Assembly (NCBI GenBank): GCA_034508935.3
Contig: CM067455.1
Span: 27,937,428-28,001,427, forward strand
Origin: Berghia stephanieae
Taxonomy: Eukaryota > Mollusca > Gastropoda > Nudibranchia > Aeolidiidae
Direction: 5' to 3'
DNA: 64,000 nucleotides
Notes under the pieces: generated by a model
What the model saw: only the letters and a program-made list of their open reading frames with translations
What the model was told of the DNA's origin: nothing
Database searches by the model: none
Program-made: the position numbers and the translations under genes
In this document: piece by piece, positions 47,907-61,535 of the stretch
Numbering within the stretch: position 1 is the stretch's first letter
Layout of the letters: each line of letters opens with the position of its first letter

Positions 47907-48910
47907 GATGAGATATTATTACTTGATAGCATCAAGAGAGATTAAAAATTATGTCATCAATTTTTGTTGTGGATATGCTAGAATTGTGTAGAATAAATTA
48001 TACTCGCTATGCAAGTCAAACGTCAAATAGAATTGAGTATTATGACCTAGCAGATTTTCTTCGTATTAATTTGAGTCGCCGGCTGATAAAATTAGCCTGA
48101 AATAAAAAGAAGGTTTGCAAGTTACTTGTATATCAGTCTGTAAAAAATAGTTTTATAATTTTTCTTTGGCTGTTCGGAACAATGTTGATCCTCAACCCTA
48201 TTAAAAATAAATAAAAGATATGTAATTCTTGAATAATGCTTTGAATGTGTTGAAGAAAAATTTTATTCAACGATTATACAATATTTTTGCTCATGTTATC
48301 AGTTAAAATAAGGTGTAAAAGACAGCTGATTGGCAATCAAAAATAATATTTTGGTGCGCATGAATACAAATCCAACATATTTCTTTATTGGGTCAAATTG
48401 TCATTCAGGCAGATGGAGAAAATTACAAATTATGGCAAATTGAAGTACTATTACTATACGTCACGAAATATCAAAGAATCTTACTTGGAGGAGGTGGAAT
48501 AAACGTATTCTTTCATTTCTTTGTATTTATTAAACTTGTTATTTTTATCGTGCAATGACACATATTGGCAAGCTTGTAAAGTTAATCGGCATGATAAAAA
48601 TAACTTGTTTAATAAATACAGAGAAATGAAAGGACCGTATATTATACAAGATGCCTCACTGTTTAAATTTTTTTTTTGCAAAATCACCTCTCTCGCACTT
48701 ACAAGGTTGGAATTGGATGCCCTCAGTATGTAAAACTGGCTGAAAAAAAAATCAACCGAGACAAATCTTACAAATTGAACAGCTGGTTTTATCATTGGCA
48801 AACATTTGATTAGTTTTAATGACAGGTGGGCTATTCCACATTATAAAAAGGCTTCGATGAAAAGTTATGTGGGTACCAGGTTTTATTATGTTAGACCAAT
48901 AATATTTAAA

Positions 48911-49215
48911 GGGGGTCCTGATAGCGCAGTTGGCAGAGCCCTCGCTTCAGATGCAGATGGACCAAGATCAATCATGGGTGCAGTTGAGATTTTTTCTGAA
49001 CCCCCCTCCCTACCCCCCCACCCAGCAGTGATTGGGTAGCTGGGTCTGATTTTTTAAATTTATTCTCCCAGCAGGCTATATAATGTAACCATATTTCCAT
49101 TTGACATAGTACAAGTCAACTGTTTTGTATCCTAACCATGTACTATCCAGAGTCACGTGGGATAATGTATATAAAGTGCCTTATTCAAGGACACAACACC
49201 GGGACCAGAATTTTT
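48911..49215 (+). mobile_element. SINE family B copy with extra 3' sequence
   Basis: Starts GGGGGTCCTGATAGCGCAG. After the C-rich middle and GGTAGCTGGGTCTGA it continues into a different body (TACTATCCAGAGTCACGTGG). This is either a subfamily or a neighbouring repeat. Confidence 0.65.
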
Positions 49216-50073
49216 CACAATCGCTACCACCCATCCAGACAACTGGTTATGCTTAATATAACTTGATTTTTGTGATAAACACGGAACCACTGAGCAACAC
49301 ATAGAAGATGGTAATTTGGATGTTTTAGCATAATATTAAATGACGATAATTATAAAAACAGCATGCAGCAAATGTACATAACTTTAGGTAAACAAACTTA
49401 GAATAAGAAAACCAACACACCACCCCCCCCCCCCCCCCCCCCCCCCGGAAAAAAAAACCACCCAAGAACAACAGAAAACAAAACAGTACAACCCTCTCCT
49501 TCCCACAACACATATTATCACATAGAAGTAACTACTAATATTGATTACAAAACTAGTGTAGTCGTTTGATTACTTTCACCTAACAAACTACCAAGTTTCA
49601 ATTTCATCATAACAAATAATCTAATAATGTTAATAATAATAACAACAACAATAACAATAATAATAATAACAACAGTAACAATAATAATAATAATAACAAC
49701 ACCAATAACATGGGATTTCTTAAGATGTAGAAAATAGAGAAGCCAATATGCATAGCGGCCAACTTTTCAAAGAGCTAAAAAGGGCCACTATATTTCACAA
49801 CACCACCATGACCCTAAAACAGTAGTATGATTGGACTACTATAGAATATAATCTAGATTTAGAGCCTTTTCTGTTCCTTGCTTTAATTTCCTAGTTAAAA
49901 AAAAGCACATTTCTGAGACATGCAAGGGTCGTTTCCATACATTTAAACAATCCTGTTCTTTAACATTTAAAAAAAAATTCTCCAGATTGGCAAATCAGTA
50001 TCGATTTTATCAGGACAGTTGGCCGCTATGTAATATGCCTTTTAAAGCAGGGATAATTGATGTTTTTTTAAAA

Positions 50074-50521
50074 TTTTGTTTTTAAGGTTTCTACTGTGCT
50101 TGCAACATTTAGGTCATATCAGTACCAGTAAAAAGGAAGAAAATGGGATAGACAAATTTTTTTTAGAATTACAATTAAAGCACCCTAGAAAAAGTAAGAC
50201 AAAGGAGAATTGGCTAAAAAATGGAACGGATGTAGATTCCGAGAGCATACTTAGTTTGAGATCACCTAAAAGTCTCATCCAGACACCAGCACAGGATCTC
50301 ACTAAGAGGAATACACTCAAATGTAACAATATATATTCAAAATTTTAAAAAGAACAAAAAAACATACATTTGACTGGTTTACTATCAGTCACGGACGTTG
50401 GCAAGGGTCAGGACAAAACCAAGTAACCCCATTCCAAGACAAAGACAGAAAGCAAGTTGGAAAACAGATATAAGGTGGATAGAAGACACAGAAAGTGACC
50501 TCCTTCCCACTATGGAAGGGG
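50074..50521 (-). mobile_element. R540 copy
   Basis: Reverse copy with an internal deletion and the usual 5' end (CCCACTATGGAAGG). Confidence 0.65.
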
Positions 50522-51141
50522 GGAGGGAAAGCATTGATAAGTATGACACTCTTCTAAAATGTATAATATACATCCAGGCAGTATGGTAACAACTTTAAAA
50601 AGTTATAGCGGAATCTGAAAAAAGTCCACACTCATAAAATCAAATTCTTCATGGTCCGCAATATTCTGTTATCTAAGTGTTGTCAAATAATAATGGATAG
50701 AGTCAACCAAATCTTTTTGGTCTGACAGTTGACAGTGTTGGCTTTACCAGGATTCCACTGTATTTTGTAAACGGTCAGCCATACTGTTTTGTCTTGCTTT
50801 CATGTATACATGTCTAATCGTATCCAAAAAAAACCCAATGTGTATTCAATGAAACAACAGTTGATGAATTTATAATCAATTCAAGAAAGCAAACTTAATA
50901 AAATTATTTTCCACTGAGATTCCTCACTTAGCAGTTTAAATTGGTGGTTATGACATATCTGGGTTATATCAGTACCTATGAAAAGGATGACAAAAAGACA
51001 AAGTTAGAACAGCTCAAAGAATTCCAGTCAGTAAATAAAGTAGAACAAAGCAATATTGATCAAAGAAAGAGCATCTGGTAGATTCATACAAAAAAACCCT
51101 GTGTCTAGCCTGCGACATTCAAAAGCCTCATTAAATGCCAG

Positions 51142-51143
<2 letters not shown>

Positions 51144-51196
<53 letters not shown>
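51144..51196. repeat. CA microsatellite
   Basis: Pure CA run. Confidence 0.9.
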
Positions 51197-52383
51197 ACAC
51201 CGAAATGACACATTTAAATGACTTTTAATGAGCATTGCTATGACAAAGCCACCTGATTTACAAAGAAAAAAAAATGATCATCAATGACAGATAGACAAAA
51301 TGTTTAAATCTTCTTTCCTAGTTATTGACAAGAGATTCTATGCCACCTAACGCCTAGGCAAAAACGTAATATCTGGCACCATTCTTGGACAAGGACAGAA
51401 AACCTGCTGGAATGGGGAGCAGAAGTGGAGGAGAGACAGTATGAGCCAACCCCTCCCCTCCCCCCACCCTAAAGTGGAAAATAATCCAGAGGCACTCTAA
51501 AACTATCCAATTAAATGATTAAAATTTCACTCTTCGTTCCAAGTTAGCACATCAAACACGGTTTTATGATTGGTTATTTAGGTTATTTAGCTGGTGTGCC
51601 TTGGCCTACCCCTGATGATCCAAATTGTTATGAAAATATTAAATTTTTTAAATATTAAAAATTTTCTATTATTAATCCCAAATTTTTCTTTAGGGCATAT
51701 TCTGAGGAAAGACTGCGATAACCCAGACATCAGTCGGAGTGCAGCGTTGCAAATTGAGCTCAAGGCCATTCAATGCAGCAAGGAATCAGACTCTGTACTT
51801 TTTAGGTATAGAGAAAAGACCATGCTGTACCCTTATGATAACTAAGCCAATGACAGACTTGTAAACATGTGTACATTGAACCTTAGCATATCAAAACATA
51901 ATGATACATAATCACCGTAAAAGGATTGATAAGTTTAGATAATATGAATTAAAGCAATTTGGTCAACTTTTATCCAAAAAATGTTTTTAAAAAACCCAAA
52001 AACTATGGCAATTTAAAGGCTCTTTATCAAGATACAACAATATAGACTGGGTACAAATATAAATTGATAATTAAAATTTTTTAAATCCCACAATGGTTGT
52101 GCTCCACACATTGATCACAGTGCGAAAATTCATCTCTCAATCAAGGTGGTTACTGATGCCAGTTAGGATTTTATATAAACTTACATCATTATCATGCACA
52201 GGACAAAAAAAAAGCATTGAACAAATATCATAATCAAGAACTGACAACTCAAATGGGTTTAGACATAAACAATCCTCTCTCCCAATAACATCAATAACAT
52301 GATGTGTTATTTGCTATGCCTAACAATAGCTTTCAGGACCTAGGTATCATGAGTTTAAAAAAAATAGGTTTAGACATAACCAA

Positions 52384-52609
52384 CATGGGTGAAAGTTACT
52401 CAATGATATTAATCCTGCAAAGGCAGGTGCTCAGAAAAAAAAATCCTGCAACTGCCAATAAGAGGAAAAAACAGAAGTGCGGTTAATTATATAAATGCCT
52501 GTTTTTTTCATTTTCGAATTCCGGCCAGACAAAAAAAAAACGGCGAGACCTCTTTTTCAAAAATAAAAATCCGGCCATGCCGGATTTTTCCGGCGAACTT
52601 TCACCCATG
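52384..52609. mobile_element. hAT-like MITE with perfect 8-bp target duplication
   Basis: 226 bp with 14-bp inverted ends CATGGGTGAAAGTT / AACTTTCACCCATG, flanked directly by ATAACCAA at 52376-52383 and 52610-52617. An 8-bp duplication is the hAT hallmark. Confidence 0.8.
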
Positions 52610-53599
52610 ATAACCAACCCTCACTTCCAATAACATGATGTGTTATGCGCTATGCCTAATAGTAGCTCTCAAGACCAAAGGCATTGTAGATGGGGGTTGT
52701 TTATTGTGTAATGCAAATATATGATTTTGATTATAATTAAAAGTTCAAGTTCGGTCTATTCACAGGCTTTTGTAAATATCATTTGGTCAGTCTATTTTAT
52801 TGGTTTTTGTAAATATCCTTTGCAACGAGAACATTTTTAATAGCAAAGGATAGATAAATAAATAAATAAATAAATAAACAAATAATTAAAAAAAACATAC
52901 ACATACAATAAAATGTATTTAATTGCATTGTTTACCATTCCCCTTCATAATGAGTGACAAACAGAAATGAATGAACTAGAATTCAGTTCATGTAGTCTTT
53001 TCCATTCCATTCATCTTTGTAATCTATCAATCCAAATATATCAAGGTTATTTAGGGAAATTGGGAGGGGTGGAGGGGTAAAGGTAAAGCCAGTATCCATA
53101 TTTCTTCCACCTGTATTTGAGCTACATTAAATAAATACTGTTTTATTTAAGGAAAGAGCTACTGTTGGGCACAGCTCAATACAACACCACATATTTTCTT
53201 CATCTTTATCTAAAGGACATTTAATAAATACTGTTTCATTCAAAACAAAAGTTATAAATACTATGAGTAATAGAAGATTTTGGACACTTGAAATCTGATC
53301 ACAAAGGCCAAGACACTACATAATATCTGGGGATTAAAAAAGAAAAGAAAAATATTGCAAAGACTTTACTAATTTAAAAAAAATAAATTATTGACCAATG
53401 TAATTCGTAATTGTCATAAAGTCAATGAAACCTAAAAGCTAAACAAGTTTGAAAACGACGACAAATACATTTTTTTGAGTAATAAAATATAAGGATAATC
53501 CATACCATGTATTGGGAGTGGGAGTGGAGTCACAAATAGCAAAACTAGTACATCACATGATTCGTATAGGCTATATAATGAATTAGCTTTAATGTATTG

Positions 53600-53896
53600 A
53601 GCTTTTATATATCACAGCACAATATCCACCAAACGTGCTCAAAGCATTTTACAAGGGGTCCCTAGCTGACACCAACACTTAACATTTAGGATAAGACATG
53701 ACGCCTATAAGGCAATATCTCATAATTTTTTTTGACAGAAGCAATGCTGTTAATGGTCAAGTGCTCATTTTACACCTGAATTTGGTAAGAGAATGTGAAT
53801 AAAGAGCATTTTTCAAGGACTCCACTCAACTCAGAGCTCGATTTGAACCCTGGACCTACTGATCCATAAGTAAATGTCATTCACAAAGCTGCACAG
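53600..53896 (-). mobile_element. SINE family A copy
   Basis: Diverged copy close downstream of the last DPAGT1 exon found; tail, body and B-box region can be followed. Confidence 0.75.
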
Positions 53897-54046
53897 ACCT
53901 CATAAGCACACAGTCCAGGCAGATAAAGGCAATGTACACTTTAAAAAAATCCCCGCTTGAAATACAAAACATAAATTGATTTAAAATCAAATTAATTAAA
54001 ATCATACATATGGTCATATTTTGCAATCAACAACTGAGAAGATTAC

Positions 54047-54366
54047 CTGAATAACCAATTGGACTATCACCAGGTTTTTTTCATGCATCGGTCCGAGTTT
54101 AGACAACACAAAATTATTAAGGGTAAAATTGTTGACCTGAAAAGAAATGTAAAATAAAGAGAATGACAATGTGAACGTGCTCTGAAATGTAAAAAACAAA
54201 AACAAAAATAGAATCTCTTTCAGTACATATTTGTTTTTAAGAAATTGTTGCTTACATTTCGTTATGATAAATTTTTACCTTTCACTTAAGTCAACATTAA
54301 ATTGTAAAAGAATAAAAAAAGTATTATGAAAAGGAAGAAGAAAGAAAGCAGAGAGAAAGAGAGAAG

Positions 54367-54437
<71 letters not shown>

Positions 54438-54712
54438 GGGGGTGGAGTCAACTTGAGAGAGAGGGAGAAATTTGTAATCATCTTAAAATCTAACTATTCG
54501 ATAACACACACCTGTGTATCTTTGCCATTTTCACCAACACCTTTTTGTACTGTGATAAGCCTTAACATGGAGAAAACATCTATAAATAGCTGACCAATCA
54601 CGCCCAGACTGCCGGTTCGAAATGTTGTACAGCTCATGTCTAGCTTTTGTAACTTTGGGTTAAGCCTGGAAGAAATATTTCAAAAGTAAAAATGGAGATG
54701 ATGATGATCATG

Positions 54713-54782
<70 letters not shown>

Positions 54783-57700
54783 TGATGATGATGATGATGA
54801 TAAAAATTTTGTTTGGGGGGTGTGGGTGGGGATTTAGGCCTTTCGCTTCCTAATCACCCGATCGGGATGCCTGGGCTGCCTCTCTAATCATCTGTGTCGT
54901 TTCCTTCCACAGTTCATGGTCTTTTCATATACATGCCAGGTATTAGTTTTACATCAAAGGTGTAGGAGATTTGCTTGTGTAAAATACTAGAAGGGTTATT
55001 TTTGTCTGTATTTAAAGTGATCAAGGGTGTGTCAATAAACAGTTGAGGTCAGGAAGGTCAAAAACAAGTAAAAGAGTTCATTAGGTGAGTTTCAGTACTC
55101 TATTAAATACACAAACTCATGTGCACACGCACACACACATACCTGGGTAATCTGTGCCTAGGGCATGGTACAAAGTGAAAGAGTTGAGGGACGGAGTATA
55201 CAAAATTGATCACTTGTGGGATGAAGAAGAGAAGCATGGTCTTGCTGAAATGGGCCAATATGGCGACCACAGCAAATGTCATACCAGCGAAGTAACAGTA
55301 GGTGTCGCCGACAAACACACGGGAAGGGTACCTGGGAAAACATATTTATAAGAATGAGATCAAGATTTTCTTATATACATGTAAATTGAGAAAATTTATT
55401 GGACCTTAACGAAATTGATTGTGATTCAAGATAACGGCATCTCAAAGAGTAAAGAAAAGGAAAATTTGGTTTGTACACTTCACACAATTTATCCAAAAAA
55501 AAAAAAAAAGAAAAAGAAAAAGAAAAAGCAAGCAATATCCAATAAATATGCTTGAAGGGCTTTACAAGTGGTCTCATGCTAAGAGCATCACTTAACTTGT
55601 AGGACAGTGACAAGACAAAATGCCCATTTGACGCTCTTAAATTTTCTTTACACCGCTCCCCCCCACCTTACCCCCTTTATAAAAAAGAAAAAAGCAACCA
55701 AAAAAATATTTAAAAACTAAAATAAAAAAGCAACAACAAACAGATTGGAAAAAAAAAGAATTTCCCTCCAGCTACTTACTTGTTGTGAATGAATAAGGCT
55801 AGGCTGACCCCCAGGAAAGGCATCATAAAGAAGAGAGAAAACACATGACCCAATCGATGATCACCTGAAGCAAAATTTTCAACACAAAATTTAAAACAAG
55901 ATAAAAACTTATTTCTTAAGAAGTAAGGTCTTTACCATCAACATTTTAACAATAATAATAATGCTGAAATCCTATTTCTGTAACACTGTAACTCCGAATC
56001 GTCAAACTTTAAGACCTTAAATTACAAATTACATTGGCTTAAACAAAGACACACATTTAAACAGACGCCTATCTTGCTTCTCACAGCATCTACTAAAATA
56101 AAAACAGACAAGTTTTAAGCGAACATTTCAAAATAGACAAAACTCCTTTTTCACAAATCCTATGTGGTCTTGTGGTATGACACTTGCTTTTGGATTAGAT
56201 GGTCCTGGGTTCAAGCCTTATTTTGCGCATAGTTGAGTCCTTGGAAAAGGCTTTTCTACTCACATTCTCTCACCATACTCAGGTGTAAAATGATAACCTG
56301 ACCTTTAACAGTGTTGTCTATGTCGGAAAAAAATGCAATATTGCCTAACATTCAATGTTTTTGTTTATTCATCTTAACAATGCCACTACCACATTATCTC
56401 ATTCATCTGTAGTGTTTCATTCATCCTGTTTTGTTGATAAAGAGTAAACCTAAAACTTCCATTTTGTCTGTTTTCGCATATTAAATTGAAGCTTACATTC
56501 AATGATGATTGATTGATTGAAGTAGGCGCAATCCAGCTATGAAAGTCACGGATCTAGATTTCGCAGATTATCTGGCTCTACTGAACGAGGAGATGGACCA
56601 CAAGAAGTCTTCAACAGACTCGAAACTGAGGCTGAGCGAGTAGGACTATGCTGTAATGCTAAGAAGACAGTATTCCAAACCTACAACCAAGAAAGGCCAA
56701 TTAGGATACAGGCAAAAAATGGAGAATGGCTGAAGGAAGTTGACAACTTCAAGTACCTAGGAGGTTGGACACAAAGCAGTTCCTCTGATATCTCTGTCAG
56801 AAAAGCATTGGCTTGGAGTGCCTGTCACAAACTCAGGAAAATCTGGAGTTCAAACCTACAGAGGGAAATAAAGAAGAGATTGTTCCTGGCAACGGTAGAG
56901 TCAGTGCTTCTATATGGAGCAGCGACATGGACTCTTACAAAAGCCCCGGAGAAGCAACTGGACGGCTGCTACACCCGTATGCTGAGGATGGCCCTCAATG
57001 TAAGCTGGAAAGAGCACATAACAAATGAAGAGCTCTACAGTGATCTCCCCCCAGTGACCTCGAAGATTCAAAAGAGAGGACTGAGACTTGCGTGGCACTG
57101 CTGGAGACACAAGGAGGAGATTGCAAGCAGTCTTGTTCTATGGGAACCACCTGAGCGAACCAGAAGCAGAGGCAGGCAGAATAAAACCTACATTGACTGT
57201 CTGCTAGATGACATAGGAATGGACAACACCCGGGAGCTGTGTACGCTTATGGAGGACAGGACAGAATGGCGAAGACTTGTGGCTCAGGTTGGGCGCCCAA
57301 GGGGCAGCCTAAGTAAGTAAGTAAGTTACATTCAATTTCACATTGTTATTTATTTCTTCAAGCTTTGAGCAGCACCATTTACATTACCTTGCATTTCTAG
57401 GAAGTTGAATATGATGACGGAGCATGCAATGACACAAGATTGTCCTACTTCTAAACCGTTGATGCCCGAGTGGATGTTGATGGCGTTTGTACAGAAAATA
57501 GCCAGCATTCCCATATAGATGTAGTACAATGGACCTGAAAACACACATTACTCTATCATAATGTGAACTTATATAAAAACAATACTTTTAAAAAAAACAA
57601 AAACAAAAAAAAAAACTCTCTTATTCTCATTTACATGTAATTGCTGTAACTTTGAAAATAATATATAAAATTATTTTAAACCACTTCAAAATAATATGTT

Positions 57701-60691
57701 CATTAAAAGTTCACGAGAAAAAGAAAAATGGGAAAAATTTCACACTTATAGCATTACAATTGTACGAAATAGACATGAGGGGTAGAAAATTTCAAAATGG
57801 TCATGAGTGAGTCTTTCAATTATATATTTATGTTGTAAAAACATACACTGGAGACTTTAATACATATACGCAGGAAGGTGACTAACTTGCCAGCATTCAG
57901 ATTTCACGAATTAAAGACGGTGCTTCCACATTATTGCTATATCAAATTTTCATTTGAGCTTTTTATTTTTGCCAAAGCATTGCGATTCAGTGAGTGATGA
58001 TTTATATTCAATTTTTGCTTAATAATCTCTAAATTAAATTCTGGATCTTTGTACAAAGGATAAAATAGCCTTTTACTTATATAGACATCTGCATCCAATG
58101 TTAAAAGTCCTCGTCACTCATTTTCCTAAAATATGTTCCATTTATGGAATAATTTACCTGCTGGTATTTTTGAGTGATATTGAAACTGTTCAAGTCGCAT
58201 TACAGACTATCAGAAAAGTACCATAATTTTTCTTGATCTTTTGGATATGCACATCTTGAGCCACTCTTAGTCTGACTGAGTCAATAGATTGGCATAAAGA
58301 GCAAGACAAGTTCCCCCCCCCCCCCTCCCCCCCAAAAAAAAAAACAACAAAAAAAAAAAAAAAAAAACAAAAACAAAAAACAAAACATAAATAAATAAAT
58401 AAATAAATTCTAAGTAGGGATACATCATATTGGTTGACAAAAGAGGAAAGAAAAAACATAAACCCAAACAAAACCACACCATCCAAACAAACAAAAAAAC
58501 ACATAATTCCCATTCTTGAGGTGAAGTGTCTTTTTACAAAGTTGTTTAAGTCATTTGATGTATAACATATGACACAATCAAGACATTTTATATATTATTA
58601 GCTGTAACCTAAGAAAATGATTTCCAAAATATACTCTCTAACTCAAAGTCTAACAATCAGTAAATGGTTAGAAGGTGAAGTTAAATCTAGCTGAAAGTAC
58701 TATGGATTTTCTGGACTTTTTTTTCATCTTGACAATAAGAGTGAATTCAATTCAAATAAAAGTCTAATCTCGCTGGCTAATAGATCGACAAATACCTAGT
58801 CTGAGGGATTCTCCAACATATGGCCTAAGCTGTACTGGCATAACGACATTGGTGGCGTTGATATTCACAAAGTAGACAGTCAGCAATGGCAAGGAGGCCA
58901 TCATTGGCAACAACAGCTTGTGTCTCCATTTCAGGTTAAGGACATCATCAGCAAATCCAAGGAAGATCATACAGCAGATAGACAGTAGGGCAGCAAGGTA
59001 GTGAATGTACTGGAGAAAGAAATAGCCCAGAAAACACTCAAAACAAAAGTATAGAGGCAGAGAGTGTAAAAAAGAAAAAAAATGTTTATTTAAAAATCCA
59101 AAACCTGTACCAAACGTGATCAATCATCTCAAAATGGTTTTATGTTTGTGTGAATCTAAAGCTTTAAAATTTGACTTTAACCCTCTCCTCACCCTACAGC
59201 AAAATCGTCACATTTGTTACGACACAATATACATTTTTCTTATTCAGATTTATTTTGTAAATCACAAATTTTGAAGAATACTCTTTGTTTAATTAATAAG
59301 AACATAAAGTTGTTTTATAGATAGCTTGTTTAAGTTTAAAAATCAATTTTTCTGCTAGGTAAGCCTGCCATTTTGGGAAAATACTGAAAATGATTGGTAA
59401 GGAAAGAGTTAAGAGGACATGCAGTGGTAACTTTTTATTAATTTTGGTACCAAATACTTAAGTGGGGATATTTGAACTTTTAGATACTTCAGAAATAAAA
59501 AAAAAACTTTTAATTTATACCAGTAATAACGTGAAATATGTTTTAAATTGCTTAATTTCACTGTATATCCGACCATAAGTAAATTTCAAGCCCATCAAAA
59601 TAATCTTTGAATACTAAAAGTGATCACAAAATGTGTTAAATGAAATCAGTACGTTCATGTCATAAATCACTGGAAGGCTTAGATTAAATCAAAGATTGTA
59701 TATAATATCAAAATATGTGTTCATCCTAGAATTGAAAATTCTCACATCAGATAGTTACTACGAAGGCAGGATTGAATTTTTCATTTCAGCTTTACCTGAA
59801 TGTGCTCAAAGGGCTTTACAAGGGGTCACTGACCAACAGCAACATTTAACATGTAGGACTGGACATGATGCCTGTTAGGGGATATTACATTTTTTTTTGG
59901 ACAGAGACCATGCTGTTAATGGCCAGGTACTCATTTTACACCTGAGTACGGTGATAAAATGTGAGTAAAGAGCCTTCTCCAAGAACTCAACAATGCGCTG
60001 AGCGAGGCTCGAATCCAGGACCTTCTGATCTGAAAGCGAGTGCCACGCCACTAGACCACATAGCCGCCCAACCTAGAAAGGATGGTAATGATTGGGGGAT
60101 CTGAAAATGGAAGGTTTAACATGGAGGGAGGGAAGCAGAGAAGACGGTACAAAGTTCGACAAGATGAAGCATGTTTATGGATGGCCTTTGCTCCACCAGG
60201 AGCAAGTAAATGAATATAGTGGGATCTTTGGTTTGAAATTCTCTTCCTTTGTCAGTCAGACATGTGAGCAAGAAAAAGGTTAAACTCAGCTGTAGAAACA
60301 ATTCTATCTTTCATTGTTTTGATTTTTTAAATATATCAATATCACATTCATAATTCCGATCATCCCAAGTTTTACCTGTGGTCCAGCTAAGTTCAATCTG
60401 GAAGGCTTTTATACAAGTATATTTGTGAGTGTGCATTATGAATATTATTGTGATATCATCCAACTGTGTTCATTTAGCACTTTGACCATTCAACACACAG
60501 TGTTACATAAATGTAACTAATTCTTTTTCTTACTATTATTATTCTCTTTCTTATCATTATCATTACATACCTCATGATGTGGAAATTTGCCAGGAGTATT
60601 GGCAGCCAACTGCTTGTAAAAAGGTATCGGCATGAATAGAAACATGATGCACAGAAACACAGCTCCACTCACAACGCCCAATGCCTCAGGG
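54047..60691 (-). CDS. DPAGT1: UDP-GlcNAc:dolichyl-phosphate GlcNAc-1-P transferase, partial gene
   Basis: Exons found (minus strand): 60571-60691, 58796-59009, 57388-57534, 55780-55864, 55143-55331, 54512-54665, 54047-54136. All are GT..AG and in phase. The enzyme (ALG7) transfers GlcNAc-1-P to dolichyl phosphate at the ER membrane, the first step of N-glycan precursor synthesis and the target of tunicamycin. Family motifs seen: [25 protein letters not shown] with the Asp pair, [74 protein letters not shown]. Several exons are hydrophobic, as expected of a multi-pass protein. The first ~60 residues lie outside the window or were not recognised. The last short exon (about 20 residues in relatives) was not found. 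Reading through the final donor would add only ten residues (VIFSVVDCKI). The convergent neighbour is CFAP45. Confidence 0.92.
54357..54442. repeat. GA run ending in poly-G
   Basis: GA dinucleotides followed by a G run, in a DPAGT1 intron. Confidence 0.9.
54712..54801. repeat. AAT/GAT microsatellite
   Basis: AAT repeats passing into GAT repeats, in a DPAGT1 intron. Confidence 0.9.
55529..55625 (-). mobile_element. SINE family A tail fragment
   Basis: Only the 3' tail region (GCAATATCCAATAAATATGC...GGGCTTTACAAG) remains, next to an A-rich stretch. Confidence 0.5.
56159..56350 (+). mobile_element. SINE family A copy, 3'-truncated
   Basis: The only clear plus-strand copy. The tRNA-like head (TATGTGGTCTTGTGG and GGTCCTGGGTTCAAGCC) and the body are present; the tail is missing. 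Confidence 0.75.
56536..57324 (+). mobile_element. 3' fragment of a second LINE (reverse transcriptase C-terminus)
   Basis: The fragment begins at the catalytic block, read as [13 protein letters not shown] where relatives have FADD; the second Asp is Tyr. It then shifts frame into [18 protein letters not shown]. An open frame to 57320 contains [33 protein letters not shown] and [17 protein letters not shown]. It ends in a TAAG tandem repeat, the kind of 3' tail left by target-primed insertion. It lies in a DPAGT1 intron, antisense to the gene, and is a 5'-truncated dead copy. LINE clade uncertain; not CR1-like in sequence. Confidence 0.85.
59790..60066 (-). mobile_element. SINE family A copy
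   Basis: A DPAGT1 intronic copy with head and body; the outer tail is partly lost. Confidence 0.8.
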
Positions 60692-60720
60692 CTGCAATTG
60701 TAAATTGGAATGAGTAATAA

Positions 60721-60834
<114 letters not shown>

Positions 60835-61434
60835 CATGACTTGATAGGATAAACAGGGTGTTTGACAAAAAAAAGTGTAGGATTATAGACTGAGACAGCT
60901 TGTCAATGAGTTAACACAGTGGAACAAAAAGTATCAAATGATAGGAAATTATCTAAAGTTTTGATGTGTTTAAGCTTTCTAGTCTAATTCAGTTACTCTT
61001 TCCATGAAATGACCCAAATATTTCTATCAAGACCCAAACAGTAAAGGTATAGCATTACTTTTACATGGATCACATTATTTATTGAGGTGAAAAAGCTATT
61101 CTGAATTATTCTGGACACAAAGTAATTCAACTTGTAATTAATTTATGTACCGTTTTTACAGCTAATTCACGTTCAGCAATGAATAATAGATGTGTATTAT
61201 TATGTGCTAAGGTAAATCTCTCTACAAATGATTCTTCCTATTTAGCTCCTAGAATACATATAATATATGCATGCTTGGTCAAATTTTGTATAAAAATTAC
61301 ATAACATTGATCATTTGGAACGTTTCCTAAGTGTAATTTTGTGTTAACAGACCATACAAATGATATTAAAAATGCCTGCTTAATCATTATCAATCAAAAA
61401 AGTCAGTGAGACTATGACTTGTTAATTCTTGGGG

Positions 61435-61453
61435 GAGAGAGAGAGAGAGAGAA

Positions 61454-61529
<76 letters not shown>

Positions 61530-61535
61530 AGAGAT
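61435..61535. repeat. GA microsatellite
   Basis: GA repeats with single-base interruptions. Confidence 0.9.

Larger units (their letters stand above)
43870..54046. other. repeat-rich region between convergent CFAP45 and DPAGT1
   Basis: Three R540 copies, SINEs, a pogo-like element, the hAT-like MITE, a poly-C run (49424-49446) and AAT/AAC patches. No host exon recognised, although the last DPAGT1 exon may be hidden here. Confidence 0.5.
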
